A DNA stretch of 64,000 bases from Tillus elongatus (GCA_964006375.1 OZ023264.1:172768295-172832294), one strand, 5' to 3'. Shown: positions 42,248 to 54,015, numbered from the stretch's first letter. Program-made: numbers and translations. Notes: a model not told the origin generated them from the sequence alone.

Positions 42248-42375
42248 AATTTCTTTTCTTACAAACATGCATTAAATTTTGATGGAAAATGTAATAGCAT
42301 AAGGCTTGTTCGATTACCACCCTGTAATTGTAGAAATATATGTTTGTTTAGGATGTAACACAAGACGCCTTATAT
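42248..42375 (-). repeat. W module, first part before an insertion
   Basis: ACAAACATGCATTAAATTT, CCTGTAATTGTAGAAATAT and GATGTAACACAAGACGCC match the reverse complement of 35800-35960. The W module continues at 43342. Confidence 0.7.
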
Positions 42376-43341
42376 CCTCGACCGCGAGGCATGGCGGGAC
42401 GAGACGCCGGGCTTATCACGGGACGCGTTCGTTTGGTTCACGGATGGACCCGGTGGGGAGCGTGGGACGGGGGCAGGTGTTTATTAGGATGGAACGAGGG
42501 TAAGTCATAGTATTTCCTTCGGAGCCCATACAACGGTCTTTCAGGCCGAAATGTACGCCATCCTGCACTGTGTGCGGAAGAACAAGAGGAGGGACTACAC
42601 CAACAAGCGGATTATTTTAGCCACAGACAGCCAGGCAGCCCTTAAGGCCCTAAGTAGCCCACAGGTAAACTCCAGGCTGGTCAATGAGTACCAAGGCGAG
42701 ACGAGCGACCTGGCTGGGTAGAATGAGGTCACCCACATCTGGCTGCTGGGTTACTCCGGGGTCAAAGGCAATGAAGAAGCTGACAGTCTCGCGAAGAGAG
42801 AGTCAGCAGAACCATTTATGGGACTAAAACCGGTTCTGGGCGTGACAAAGAACACTGCCAGGGGAGCCATTAAGTCCTCGATCAGAGACGAACACAAGGT
42901 GTACTGGTCAGACTGTCCAGGGCTCAGTAATTGACAAACCCAGTTCAACGAGAGCTCTGCAGCTGCTAAATCTTAGCAGAGGATAGCTTAGAAACATAAC
43001 AGGTCTCTTGACGGAAAACATGGCCGTCAAGAAACACCTGCATAAAATAGGGCGGTTCGAGGGGGACCTCGCATGTAGACCCTGCGGAGGGGGAGGAACC
43101 AGCCCAGCACATCTTGTGCGAGTGTAAAGCTCTGGACCGCAAAAAACAAACTGATCTACGATCAGTCTAGACCGAAGACAGAGCAATATGAAACTTCACC
43201 CTACCAATCGTTGTGCAGACTAGTTCAAGACACAGTGATTTTGGAATGGGTGGAGTAGAAAGACTAAGGGCATGCACAATAAGCCAAAGGCTGCAGTGCG
43301 ATCGGGGCGGCAAAGACGCGGACGAGCCCTGAGGGAAAACA
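42376..43341 (+). pseudogene. Non-LTR retrotransposon 3' end with RNase H domain, nested in a W module
   Basis: RNase H motifs in order: VWFTDG near 42435, FGAHTTVFQAEMYAIL, RIILATDSQAALKALSSPQ, and HIWLLGYSGVKGNEEADSLA. Catalytic Asp, Glu, Asp and the last Asp are all still readable in three frames. A post-RNase H region with a CEC-type Cys motif follows (43080-43140), and the 3' end is near GGGAAAAC. Flanks AAGACGCCTTATAT (42362-42375) and AAGATACCCTATAT (43342-43355) look like a 14-bp target duplication with three transitions. 43985-44790 is a paralogue of its last third. Confidence 0.8.
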
Positions 43342-43707
43342 AAGATACCCTATATTGAATGTATACAATGTTTTCTTGTATCTTGTTTACTAACGGAGAT
43401 ATTGAGCTTTATTGATTTTTAACGAAAATTCGACAAAAATTATATACCAATAAACGATACACTCTATAGCTAAGACTACTGCCAAAGCATCAGAGAAATG
43501 GTATATTTGAAATGAATTTTCTGGAAATATGTTAGTAAAATGAAGGGCAATGACGGTTGACTTCAGGCTTTGTAAAACATTCTTTTTGAGACATTTTCTT
43601 TCCATAGCTCGTATTGGGTTCAGGTTCTTTGCCTAAGTGTTGCCAATTTTGACGTTATAAATCGCGACTTGGACGTTTTAAGGAAAACCCCAATTTATTT
43701 TTCTTTA
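43342..43707 (-). repeat. W module, second part after an insertion
   Basis: Resumes with TACCCTATATTGAATGTATA and proceeds through GATATTGAGCTTTATTGAT, the AAGACTACTGCCAAAGC block and the GACGTT blocks to the Y module. The TA array normally found there is missing. Confidence 0.7.
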
Positions 43708-43830
43708 AATGCAACTGACCCTGGATATTGGTTCTTGGCACCCTAGTTCGCGCTTATTTGAAGAAATTTTTTCAAAATTTAAAAGTCGAGGTGTGCTCAT
43801 TAGGGTTTTTTTTAAATAAAAGTAACTAAA
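43708..43830 (-). repeat. Y module
   Basis: AACTGACCCTGGATATTGG to the damaged hairpin end AAGTAACTAAAA, closing the composite that began with Z at 41960. Confidence 0.65.
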
Positions 43831-43984
43831 AAAGCATTTTTACATACTTTTAGTATTGGAACCCGCGTCATCCCTGAGCTTACATATCATACCCGCGCGC
43901 TAACAAACTCGTCTATGGAGCACACGGCATTTTTTCTCGCAATCGGGTTACAAGCGTGTATATAAATTCATGCCTCTGATTAGA

Positions 43985-44790
43985 AAACAATTGCATAAGG
44001 CATACTGGGCAGATTGTCCAGGCTTCAGACAATGGAAGACACTAATTGGGGATCCCAGTTCAAAGAGGTGAACCTCGGTGGTTCAGGGGTAAGAACGTGT
44101 GCCTCTGAACCGAAGAGTACTGGGTTCGTTCCCAGCGTACTCCTTTCACTTTTTCAGTACATACTGTAAAATTAGCATCAACCGAGGTTCTGGAATTGTA
44201 TTTGAGCAAGTTTAATGTCTGCACGTTCCGCCCGTTCGGAGAGGGCGTAAAGCCGTCGGTCCCGTGTCCATGCGATGTTGCTACCCTCCTTACAGAAAGG
44301 CAGGGGTTCGGCAACATTTCCAGGATAGTGAGGTTAAACTGCTCCCTGGCGTCGGTGATTAGCCATAGTCGCGAAAATAGGCCTACGTTAAAGAAACAAA
44401 ACACACAGTTCAAAGAGAGCTGTGGAACTGGTAGATCTTAGCAGAGGACAGCTCAGGAACATAACAGTCAAGAAACACCTACATAAATGGGGCAGTTCGA
44501 GGGGGACCTGGCATGCAGACTCTGCGGCGAGGGGGAGGAATCAGCCCAGCACATATTGTGCGAGTGTAAAGCTCTGGACCGCAAAAGACAAATGATCTCT
44601 GGACAGCCTAGACCGTAGATACAGCAATATAAAACTTCACCCTACCAATTGCTGTGCAGAATAGTTCAAGGCACAGTGATTTTGGAGTGAGTGGAGTAAA
44701 AAGACTAGGGCATGCACAATAAACCAAAGGTTGCAGCGCTATCGGGGTGGCAAAGACGTGGCCGACCCTAAAGGGAAAAAGAATAGCAAA
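43985..44790 (+). pseudogene. Second copy of the RNase H element tail, interrupted by a SINE
   Basis: AYWADCPGFRQWKTL followed by a GDPSSK-like stretch corresponds to VYWSDCPG in the copy at 42900. After the SINE (44068-44405) the match resumes with FKESCGTG and runs to the same 3' end, past a Cys motif near 44510-44570 and GGGAAAAAG near 44775. Only the C-terminal part is present. Confidence 0.75.
44068..44405 (+). mobile_element. tRNA-headed SINE with 12-bp target duplication
   Basis: 338 bp flanked by exact CAGTTCAAAGAG repeats (44056-44067 and 44406-44417). The related RNase H copy near 42940 has CCAGTTCAACGAGAGCTC without the insert, so the empty site is visible. The head has an A box in GGTTCAGGGGTAAGAACG. 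A T-arm with CTGGG and CCCAG around TTCGTTC carries the B box. The body includes CCGTCGGTCCCGTGTCCATG and CGTCGGTGATTAGCCATAG. The 3' end is A-rich (AAAGAAACAAAAC). No protein. Confidence 0.88.
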
Positions 44791-44820
44791 TAATTTATAT
44801 TTTAAATGGATTGTGTGATA

Positions 44821-44824
<4 letters not shown>

Positions 44825-44907
<83 letters not shown>
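44825..44907. repeat. (TA)n microsatellite
   Basis: About 83 bp, left of the hammerhead-like repeat. Confidence 0.96.
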
Positions 44908-44910
<3 letters not shown>

Positions 44911-44931
44911 AATAACAGGATTTATAACACG

Positions 44932-45209
<278 letters not shown>

Positions 45210-45270
45210 TCAAAATTCGCGATCTCTTCAATAGTGAATGTTTCTGCGAAAATTCACTAGAACCGGAAAA
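45210..45270 (-). repeat. Y module scrap
   Basis: CTCAAAATTCGCGATCTCTT followed by AATAGTGAATGTTTCTGCG and AAAATTCACTAG, the hairpin end of Y. Confidence 0.55.
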
Positions 45271-45929
45271 TATTCTTAGCACATCTCATCGGTAATTTAA
45301 TATATTGTCTTTCAAAGCACCTCAGTGAACAAAACTATGGACCTTTGAAAATCAAATACTTTTCAGGTGGGTGAGCAATCCCACTAAATCAATAAACCTA
45401 CTACAACTGATAACAAAACTGTTTCAAATGCTTATGCTATACCAAAGTTTCAGCAAAAGATACGCGTACCAGCATTCTTCACCATGTATCCAGTATTGTG
45501 AAAAATTCTTTACACGGAGGACTAATTCGCTATACTAATTTCGTTTCATTTTCTGAGTGCTACATGTTCAACTGAAAGCTCCACTTCAGGAAATAGTGCA
45601 GCTTGAGATTAAAGGAGACGATCTTATTTATTCCTTTGCTGCTTAGTGCTTTCACTGGTAAATTCACCCTGAATTACGTATTACGTTCAACTCTGTATTA
45701 CGTTCAGTGACGGTATTTTCCTACAAACAAATAAATAAAAATCATACACAGATATTATGCAAGCTCTTTCGAAAGAAGCACCACAGTTTAACAATTTGCA
45801 TCCTAGCTATATTATTAATTGCGTATTTATTATAACAATCAATGAAAACAACGGTTTTGCCACAACATGAAATCCTTTCATTTATATCAAATGCCTTAAG
45901 CTACCAAAGTTTTAATAACCCCACCTTTT
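45271..45929. other. No gene seen
   Basis: AT-rich spacer without recognised features. Confidence 0.5.
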
Positions 45930-46256
45930 TTCTTTAACGTCGGCCTATTTCCGCTACTATGGCCAATCACCGACGCCAGCGAGCAGTTTCACCCTACTAT
46001 CCTAGAAGCCGAACCCCTAGCCTTCTGCAAGGAAGGTAGGCATCTTAAACGTGCCGAACATCGCATGGACACGGGACCGACGGCTTAACGCTTTCTCCAA
46101 AGGGCGGAACGTGCAGAGACCCAACTTGCTCAAATACAATTCCACAACCGTGGTTGATGTTAATTGTACACTATGTATTGAAAAAGTGTAAAGAGAATCC
46201 TGGGATCGAATCCAGTACCCCTCCGTTCAGAGGCACACATCGTTACCACAAAACCA
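45930..46256 (-). mobile_element. tRNA-headed SINE, second copy
   Basis: The minus strand from about 46256 has the same head and body as 44068-44405: GTGTGCCTCTGAAC, a T-arm CTGG/CCAG around ATTCGATC, then CGTTCCGCCCTTTGGAGAAA, CCGTCGGTCCCGTGTCCATG and the AAAGAAAAAAG tail at 45930. An anticodon-like stem CCTC/GAGG is visible. Differences from copy 1 include about 20 extra bases in the middle. Target duplications are not clear. Confidence 0.82.
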
Positions 46257-46329
46257 GCAAGACTCTAACTACACTATGCAGAATTCAATTTACCACAACA
46301 TATTTTTTAGACCTGACGCTGGTTTATTC

Positions 46330-46667
46330 AACACAGAATGTTATAAAATAGAGAATGTGTACAACCAAATAACAATTTTGTGAATTGTCAGCTCTGGCCC
46401 ATTTATTTCCTAATATAGGGACAAAGTATATAAGGCTAGATGCATTCTTACCATATTTATAACCGCAGACAGGTTTCGCTCTAATTAGAACTGATCAGTA
46501 CGGTATACTATTTGCAGCGAGAACACACCTATAAAGTAATACGACTATGGTAGCCAGCCTCCTAGCACGTTGTGAGATGTACGACAGGGTCGCCATCTAG
46601 GTGCGGAATCGGGTAGTATTTTGTCACGACAGCTCCAAATAACACAAAATGTTATAAAATGGAGTAG
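46330..46667 (-). repeat. Dispersed repeat, permuted relative to 24430-24565
   Basis: ATTTTATAACATTCTGTG-like and ATTTTATAACATTTTGTG-like words frame it on the minus strand. GATTCCGCACCTAGATGGCG and AAATGGGCCAGAGCTGAC match 24430-24565 in exchanged order, as expected for a piece of a tandem dimer. Ends where non-LTR copy D starts. Confidence 0.5.
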
Positions 46668-49589
46668 GTGGTAGTGTACTTTTCCTTTACGTGATAGTAA
46701 AGGATTTTTTCACGTCCGAGGAGGTACCACCCCTTACGTCAAGAGGAAGCCGGTGAAGCCCAACGGACTTTTCCGGTTCTGGTGTATGAGTTTCCTTATA
46801 AACAAAAATGATGATGGCTCCTCCTTGTACAATAGATTCCGGAGGCAAAATATCCCTCCATTCGGATCTCCGGGAGCGAGGTGTGCAGAGGGCGCCGGCA
46901 TCAAGATTTAACATATCCTTCTCGAATATATGTGGCCTTACTTCTAACCTGAACTCCGTCCAACATTTCCTCCAGGCTAATAGGCCCCAACTCCTCTTCC
47001 TCACCGAAACCCAAATCAGTGCCAAAACAGCCACTAATTACCTTAATTTTCCGGGGTATGAGCTCGTTACTTCCTTTAGATTGCATGGAAGCGTGTGCGC
47101 ATAAGTCTGTAGCAATCTACACTGCACCAGACTCCCCAATTTAGAAGCTGGAACAAAAGAAATACTTTGGATGAAACTCCCTCTCAACTAAATTTATCTG
47201 TTGCATTTACCGGCCACCTTCTGACAACAACTTTGTCCAGCACTTCGACTACTTTTCTGAAAAAACCGACTATCTAATTTCTGAATATCCTTCCTCCGTG
47301 GTCACTATTCTTGGTGACTTCAATGTCCATAATAAGGAATGGCTAGCATCTTCAAAAACCGATCCAAAACGGAGAGCAGCGGACGCCTTTGCAGTCAGCA
47401 ATTCTTTAGCCAATATGGTTCAGCAACCTACTTACTTTCCTTGCATCCCAACACAAAGCTCAAATCCCTTGGATCTCCTTCTTACTACAAAACCTGAATG
47501 TTATAAGGTATCAGTCACCGCCCCACTTGTTCGCTCAGACTACAGCATGGTCACTGCTTCCTGCGCAATGCAACCCGAGGTCACACAGTCATCACACCCA
47601 CGTATCGTTTCAGCCACTCAGAAGCCCTGCTTCTCTAGATCCTGTGACAAAGCCAGACTTGAAAAGGTTAAAACTCACAAAACGCTTCTACAAAATGACA
47701 GTCAAGAAAACCGTCAGGCATTTGACGACGTAAGAAATCTCTATGCCTGCATTCTTTCTGAGACAAAAACAAAGTCCTCTCAAGCTCCAACGGCAGCAAA
47801 CCCTTATGGACTTTCTAAATCCCGTGGGAATAATTTCTGCAAGAGCACCTTCCCACCTCTTGTTTTAGGGGATGAAATTGTTGTTGGCGGGCAATTCTAC
47901 TCTCAACCCACCTCCAAATGTTCAACCACCAACAGTCCCCAATGTCGCGCATAAAGTGACGAATATCATTTTCAAAACTAAAAAGGTACGAAAGATGCAA
48001 TGTTCTCTTAATACCAAGAAAGCCGCCTCTGGCCTTAACGAGATCCCAGCAATTGTTCTCAAAAAATGCGCACCAGAACTTGCTCCTGTCCTGACTCGTC
48101 TGTTTCAGACATCTTACAATAGAGGCATATTCCCTAGTAACTGGAAAACTGCTCGAGTACAACCCGTCCCCAAGAAAGAATTGAAAGCGCTTCCTAGCAA
48201 TTACAGGCCTATTTATCTCGTTTCATTCGTCTCTAAAGTGATGGAAAAGTATATAGTCACCGAATTACAAAAATTTCTTGAAAAACACAGTCTAATCCAC
48301 GACATGCAGTATGGATTCCGACAGCGCAGATCAACTGCCGACCTCCTTCCCTTTGCCACCCATTCTTGGAACAAGTCTATGGAACTACACGCTGCATCCC
48401 AGATTGTCACTCTAGACATATCCAAAACATTCGACCAGGTCTGGCACGCAGCGCTGCTTAATAAACTTCCGGCCTATGGCCTACCACCAAAACTCTGTAC
48501 CTGGATAGCAAATTTCCTCTCCAACCGGAACACCTCTGTTGTCGTGGATGGCCATTCCTCTAAACTGTATCCAATTAATGCACGAGTCCCTCAAGGTTCA
48601 GCTTTAGTCCATACTTTGTTTCTTCTCCACTTCAATGACCTCCTCTCTAGCACATCCAACCCAGTTCACAGTTACGCGAATGAAAGCGCCCTCCACTCAA
48701 ATATACAATATTCTAAAACTGTCCCATTTGCCCAATTAGATGAGGATCGCAGACTCATGGAGTGTTATGTCTCTGTGGATCACCTAAAATATTAGACTGG
48801 GGAAGTTGAAATTTTGTACAATTCAACTCCACCAAATCTGTCTTGCTTTCTATCTCATAAGAGGTACACCAGCCCTAGACCCATCACAATAAACAACCAA
48901 GTTATTTAAAGTGATGAGTCCTTTTCACTTGTTGGCATTTTTGTGGATCGAAATCTCAATTGGCACCAACATGTCACATAAATTACGGAAGCGGCTGCTA
49001 AGAAATTAGGTTTCCTCTTTTGAGCCCCCAAATACTTTTCACCAGCTAATCTCTATACCTTATATACTTCACAAATAAGACCATACCTCGAATACTGCTC
49101 CTACATCTGCTTCTACACTCACTATCCTGGACTCCATTCAGAAGAGAGCTATACGTCTCATCGGTGACTCTACCCTCACCCAAAGGCTGCCATCCCTTGC
49201 CCACCGACGTGCCGGTAGTGACCTCTCTCTCTTTTATAGATATCTGCACGGGCACTGCTCAGAGGAGCTTTCTTCCATAGTTCCTCCACCTGCTGCCCCC
49301 AACAGATCTACCAGGGGAACAGAACGAATGCACCATTTTACTGTCCAGGTCACCAGACATAGAATATCTTGTTATGCCAGCTCTTTTGTCCCGAGGACTT
49401 CCAAGTTGTGGAATTCCTTGCCGGCACCTGTTTTTCCTTCTCCCCCGAACCTCCAAACCTTCAAGTCCAGAATCAACAAGTTGCCTCTTTCCTCCTTGTC
49501 GACACCCACGGTATGATAGTATTTAGGCTGTAAGCCCTCGTGGTGTGTTGTTGACAAAATAAATTTAAAAAAAAAACTAAAAAAAAAAC
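46668..49589 (+). pseudogene. Non-LTR retrotransposon copy D, nearly full length
   Basis: Leader 46668-46805 is followed by an endonuclease: ISFSNICGLTSNLNSVQHFL, LLFLTETQISAKTATNYLNF, TILGDFNVHNKEWLA (catalytic GDFN) and a SDYSMV motif. The linker has a deletion of about 60 residues compared with copy A. The longest frame, 47872-48795, holds the RT: LNEIPAIVLKKCAPELAPVL, SNWKTARVQPVPKKELKAL, VTLDISKTFDQVWHAALL and GSALVHTLFLLHFNDLL. The catalytic box reads SYANESAL instead of SYADDS, so the two Asp are Asn and Glu. The post-RT part and RSFVPRTSKLWNSLPA-type end follow in other frames, then GTGTGTTGTTGACAAAATAA and an A-rich tail. Clade jockey or I-like by general layout. Confidence 0.9.
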
Positions 49590-51006
49590 ATTTTTGGCTT
49601 AAAGTTCAGGGTTACGGAGATATAGGCCGAAACGGTTTTTCTCAAATTGGCGGCACTTCCGCCCTCCTAATTTGTAAGGATTTTGTGTTTTTAAATTCAG
49701 TACGTCATTCTGAACCTATTTATCAAAAAAACTGTAGTTTAATGCATTATGGACAAGAGTAACGGGCTCCTCTATTGCCTGTACTATATAATACTATTTT
49801 ATAGATATTTAAGCTTCCAGTGGGTATAAACTTCAATTGTTGCTAGTACACGAAAAGCATTATGTTACCACACCCTCTAGCGTTCCACCTTATGTACTCT
49901 CTCATGTTGTTCAGTCAATTAACAAATGTAGAATCTACAACCAAACAGCTGCACAGAAGCGTGTAATGCTGTCACATTGGTGTGAAAACATGATATATAC
50001 GAAATTTGTTTAGCGTTTGTACTAACATAAATTAAATTGAATTGAATAGATACACTGGATAATTATTGTTTGTTATATTATTTATACACAATATTAATGA
50101 ATATTTATATATTTATTTATCACGACTGTATCAAATAGGCTTTATATTTGAATTATAAAGGGAACGAATTTATTTAACTAATGTCCTTAAATAATAAATT
50201 TCATTCTATGTCTAATAAATAATTTCTGTCATGCATATTTATATCAGCGTTTCTATTAGAAGCGTGAGCATATTGTAATAAATTTGGTGTTTTAAATAGC
50301 TTAATGGGATTTCACTGAATCCTGTGTATTTCACTCATCTGTAATTATAATAAATATGGCTCTACCTGGCGTGGAGATACGCTTCAATACTCTTTCTGTC
50401 GAAGATAAAGTAGACAGGTCTGAAAAGTGTTGCTCAGGTCAAGGAGTTCTGAATTCTGGTTGAAGCTCACTGAATATTAATAAGGTTGCGTCGTGAAATG
50501 AATAATTCTCAAAGGTGTGAATCTAGTTTTTAAAGGAATTATTTCACAAAGTAAGCGTGAACTAGCCTTAACACAAGGTTATAGGTGAACATTACACACT
50601 GATACAAAATTATAATTACAAGGTGTAAAACAAAAACATTTAGGTGACGTCCCGGAGCGTTTTTCATAAAAAACTTTTCTGTTCGATTCATTAATTATAT
50701 ATATAATGAAGTCTTCAAGGGACATAATTTTGTTTTGATCTCAAGTCTAAAGATCTAAATATTTCTAACGCAGAAAAAGACATAAAATTTAATTTGATAT
50801 AATATAGATGGATTTTAACTTTTAATTGGGTTGGGGTTAAAAAAAATCAAATCATTAAAAGGGTGACCCACCCCTAATTCACCCTTTTATAATTAACAAA
50901 TGTTCGATAGCATGCCTTAGTGTTTGCAAGCTCGCTAATTTTTTCGACTTCAATATCCAAACATTCAAAAATTAGCGAGATAATCTTATTCGGCTCGCGA
51001 GTCTTG

Positions 51007-51009
<3 letters not shown>
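49590..51009. other. No gene seen
   Basis: 1.4 kb of AT-rich sequence. I find no coding frame, terminal repeat or RNA gene. A short AATTAGCGAG inverted pair lies at 50936-50985. Confidence 0.5.

Positions 51010-51102
<93 letters not shown>
51010..51102. repeat. (TA)n-(GT)n compound microsatellite
   Basis: TA to about 51066, then GT to 51102. A damaged Y scrap (GGGTTCTAGAAGACCTAATT) follows. Confidence 0.95.
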
Positions 51103-51105
<3 letters not shown>

Positions 51106-51217
51106 CAAACGGGCCTTGAATTTGGGTTCTAGAAGACCTAATTCGCGCTCATTTAAAAAAAATATACACAAGTCTTGCCATCGTTACCTTTGTATTAGTC
51201 AAATCATTAAGAAAAAG

Positions 51218-51503
51218 TCTGGACGCAGCAAGTGCGTTATGGAAGTGAATTTTCTTAAAATGTTTTTAATAGTAGTAGGAATTAATATGGTCACCGATAT
51301 AACCTATGTAGTAGAAACACTGTACCATATTCTACCAACATAACTTGTTTGAAAATGCACAAAAATTTTCCGAAAATAAACTTTAAACATTTCCGAGAAA
51401 ACTCGTTTCCTAGCTGACGAACCTTAGGTTAATAGCAAATTGCGTTATTGAATTTTGAAGCGTTTAATGAAAATTCGCTACTAAAACGCACTTACTGCGT
51501 CTC
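51218..51503. mobile_element. Z module, about 286 bp
   Basis: TCTGGACGCAGCAAGTGCG to ACGCACTTACTGCGTC, interior as other copies. Confidence 0.72.
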
Positions 51504-51734
51504 AATTTTTTTTACAAACGCATCATATTTCTATGAAAAATGCAATAAGGGATGTTCAAAAAAAATGTAGGTATCACCAACGACTTATGGGCCAGCTTGT
51601 GGTTGTCAAAATACTTTTGTAAGATGCAGCTCAAAACACCCCATAGGTAACGTATAAAAATGTTTCTCGTATCTTGCATAATAATAATTATATTGAGCTT
51701 TACCGTAGAAATGCGTCACACTGTATATATGTAA
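51504..51734 (-). repeat. W module, short
   Basis: TATCACCAACGACTTATGGG and a GATGCAGCTCAAAACACCC block match the Z-proximal part of W. Confidence 0.65.
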
Positions 51735-51850
51735 ACAGAAAGTAAACCCGGATATGGATTCTAGGGGGGCTAGTTTGCGCTCATTTGAAGAAATCTTTTT
51801 ATAATTCAAAATCCGCGGTCTCCTCATTAACGAATTTTTTCTATGAAAAT
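51735..51850 (-). repeat. Y module
   Basis: AAACCCGGATATGGATTCTA through CGGTCTCCTCATTAACG to a hairpin-like end. Confidence 0.65.
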
Positions 51851-52189
51851 AAGCTAAAAATTATAGACCGTTAAACCATAAATTTAATTAAAACTACTTC
51901 CAAAGTATCAGAGGAAGTGTCTATTTGAAATGAATTCTCTGGAAATATTTTATGTAAAGGGCAATGATGGTTTAAGCTGAAACTTAAGGGTTTGTAGAAC
52001 ACGATATATAATCCGTATTTTTTTCAGGTTCTTTGCCTAAAGGTTGCCAATTTTGACGTTTCAAATAGCGACTTTTTACGTTTTGAGGAAAACACCAATT
52101 TTTTTCTTTAAATGCCTATAACTTTTTTGTCTTTTAACTTACAGATGTGAATTATGGTAAATTATTCACCCTTTATATAATATATATAA
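51851..52189 (-). repeat. W module
   Basis: GTGTCTATTTGAAATGAATT, TTCTTTGCCTAAAGGTTGCC and the GACGTT blocks. Follows a Y end directly, so two composites are joined here. Confidence 0.65.
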
Positions 52190-52320
52190 TTGAAACTGAC
52201 CCTGGATGTGGGTATAAGGGGCCTAGTTCGCGCTCATTTCAAGAAATTTTGTCTAAATTCAAAAGTCGGGATCTTCTCGTTAGTGATTTTTTTTTAAAGA
52301 AAATTCCCTAAAACAAACAA
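52190..52320 (-). repeat. Y module
   Basis: GAAACTGACCCTGGATGTGG to a hairpin-like end near 52315. Confidence 0.65.
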
Positions 52321-52562
52321 GTGTGAAACCACGGGAAAAGTCTACGACTCTATTAAATATGGAACGGTTTCACTAAGTTAGGGAAAAACAAACAACGAAA
52401 TATGCTATTCAAATTGAGTTAAGTCTTAAAACTTTTATCTCATCTTTATCAGATTATTTTTTATGCAAAAACTCGCTAAAAAATTCATCGGAATAACAAA
52501 AATCAGATTAGATAACTGTAAACTGAAATTAGACTAAAAAATGGATAAAAAACAAAGTCACT
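52321..52562. other. No gene seen
   Basis: AT-rich; no recognised feature. Confidence 0.5.
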
Positions 52563-52645
52563 AACCAGGATTAGAACTTGTCACCTGGCAGTTGATTATA
52601 CGATGTAAAGTGACCACTGTACACCTAGCCCACTGAGCTATGCAC
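52563..52645 (-). tRNA. tRNA-like pseudogene or SINE head
   Basis: The minus strand has TAGCTCAGTGGGCTAGG, an excellent A box, and AAGTTCTAATCCTGG about 55 bases later, a B box with one key change. A clean cloverleaf cannot be drawn: the D and T stems are weak. Likely a decayed tRNA or the head of another SINE. Confidence 0.5.
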
Positions 52646-52889
52646 TATATGCATTTACCAGCAGGACAATCCTATTGTTCAAGGTTTTACAATTTACATA
52701 AAACCATGTTGTTTTGCAATGGATTTTTGCTTATAGTTTAACGAAATCAATAAAAATAACTACTTAGACACATATCTAGGAGATTGTTAGTCATTTCTTG
52801 TAGTATTTTTCACTCACATTCCGATCGATAAGTTTTTACGTTTTTAACTTTCTTGAATCAGATTTAATTAACTAAAAATTTATTTACCT
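52646..52889. other. No gene seen
   Basis: AT-rich; no recognised feature. Confidence 0.5.
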
Positions 52890-53151
52890 TTAACTTTTTT
52901 TTCCTTTTAAGATAGGTGTCTGAGTTTTGGTATGTAGGATACACATTATGACAGAAATCAGCGTACCGAATTTGGTTGCCCTCAATTTGTTATTTCCAGA
53001 GATATAAATTTTATTCAAAAGAAAACACAAAATTATCCGGGAAAACCTGGGCCGATTTTCCAGAATAACAAACTTGTCCAAGCTACTTACAAAAGGAAGG
53101 TCTCTGTCCAATTTTGTCAAAATCGGACTATTATTTTTTGAGTTATCGGTG
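52890..53151 (-). repeat. W module, TA-proximal part
   Basis: Contains one 141-bp unit in reverse (GGGAAAACCTGGGCCGATTTT) and ends TTTGAGTTATCGGTGTG, the fixed junction. Confidence 0.72.
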
Positions 53152-53367
53152 TGTTTCCCTCGGCTTGAGGGTCTTCCAAATGTTGCTGGAAATGTGCACT
53201 GGTTGCCTGTTGTGACTTCGTGTATTTTTGCATTTTCATCCAGAGTGTTTCCATCTTCACCTGGCTATACCGTACTGATGATGGCTATTAAGCTTGAAAC
53301 ACGTGTATGCGGTTGTCCCCTTGCAGCTTTGCCCATAACCCTTCTCCATGTATAGTACAGAAATGCC

Positions 53368-53368
<1 letters not shown>
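53152..53368 (+). repeat. Hammerhead-like repeat, copy 2
   Basis: Matches 44985-45096 from TTTTGCATTTTCATCCAGAG through ACCTGGCTATACCGTACTGA. It ends with TTGCAGCTTTGCCCATAACC and GTACAGAAATGCCGTA, the complement of the left end of copy 1 (44932-44970). Lies exactly between the W junction and the TA array of the composite. Confidence 0.65.
53275..53317 (+). ncRNA. Hammerhead-ribozyme-like core, copy 2 (tentative)
   Basis: CTGATGA (53275-53281), GGCT/AGCT stem with loop ATTA, GAAA (53296-53299) and GTC (53315-53317), at the same spacing as copy 1. Only one loop base differs, so there is no covariation to support the fold. Confidence 0.35.

Positions 53369-53456
<88 letters not shown>
53369..53456. 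repeat. (TA)n microsatellite, left half of a split array
   Basis: About 88 bp, ending at the left tip of mariner 2. Confidence 0.97.
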
Positions 53457-53459
<3 letters not shown>

Positions 53460-53872
53460 GGTCGCTGATAAGTCTGGAAACGGTCGATTATCCGGGAAAA
53501 TATACAAGGTGTCGAAAAAAGTTTTATACAAAAGTTTTTGGGTTCTTCAATGTCTACTAGGCGGTGATAATTTTATTTATACAGGGTTGGTCATACAGGC
53601 GTGGCACACCAATATTAATTTTTTTTTAATGGAACACCCTATATATTATTCGATATTTCAATCTATCTCTTAATTTTGAGCAATATTTATGAGAAGCATA
53701 ATGTACCTAAACTCAATCGTTTCCGGGTAAAAAAATAAATAAAAATAAACACTACTGTTTTTAAAATCTATTGGATGAAGAACAAAAATAAATGAAAAGT
53801 AGAATATCTCTTGAAAACAATCTGTGAGTGTGAAAAGAACCGGTTGCGATGTTTTTAACATTGTTTGGAATC
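53457..53872. repeat. Left terminal inverted repeat of mariner 2
   Basis: Matches 55097-55512 in reverse complement; inside it, TACAGGGTTGGTCATACAGG resembles a second mariner-type tip. Confidence 0.9.
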
Positions 53873-54015
53873 CCAAGATAAGATAAGATGCCCATAAGAA
53901 ACGCAGTATTATTCTTTTGTTTTAAAATGTTTCCAGGACAACGAATGTCAAACATTCATTCAGTGTCAACAGTTTTGAAACATTAGTAATTTAGTGTCAA
54001 CAGTTTTTGTGCAAA

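Noticed and set aside
44095..44413. Overlapping open frames of 117 codons (minus) and 81 codons (plus)
   Set aside because: Both fall within the SINE at 44068-44405 and have no protein similarity I can see.
52563..52645. Functional tRNA gene
   Set aside because: A and B boxes are visible but stems do not form and the B box is changed; kept only as tRNA-like.
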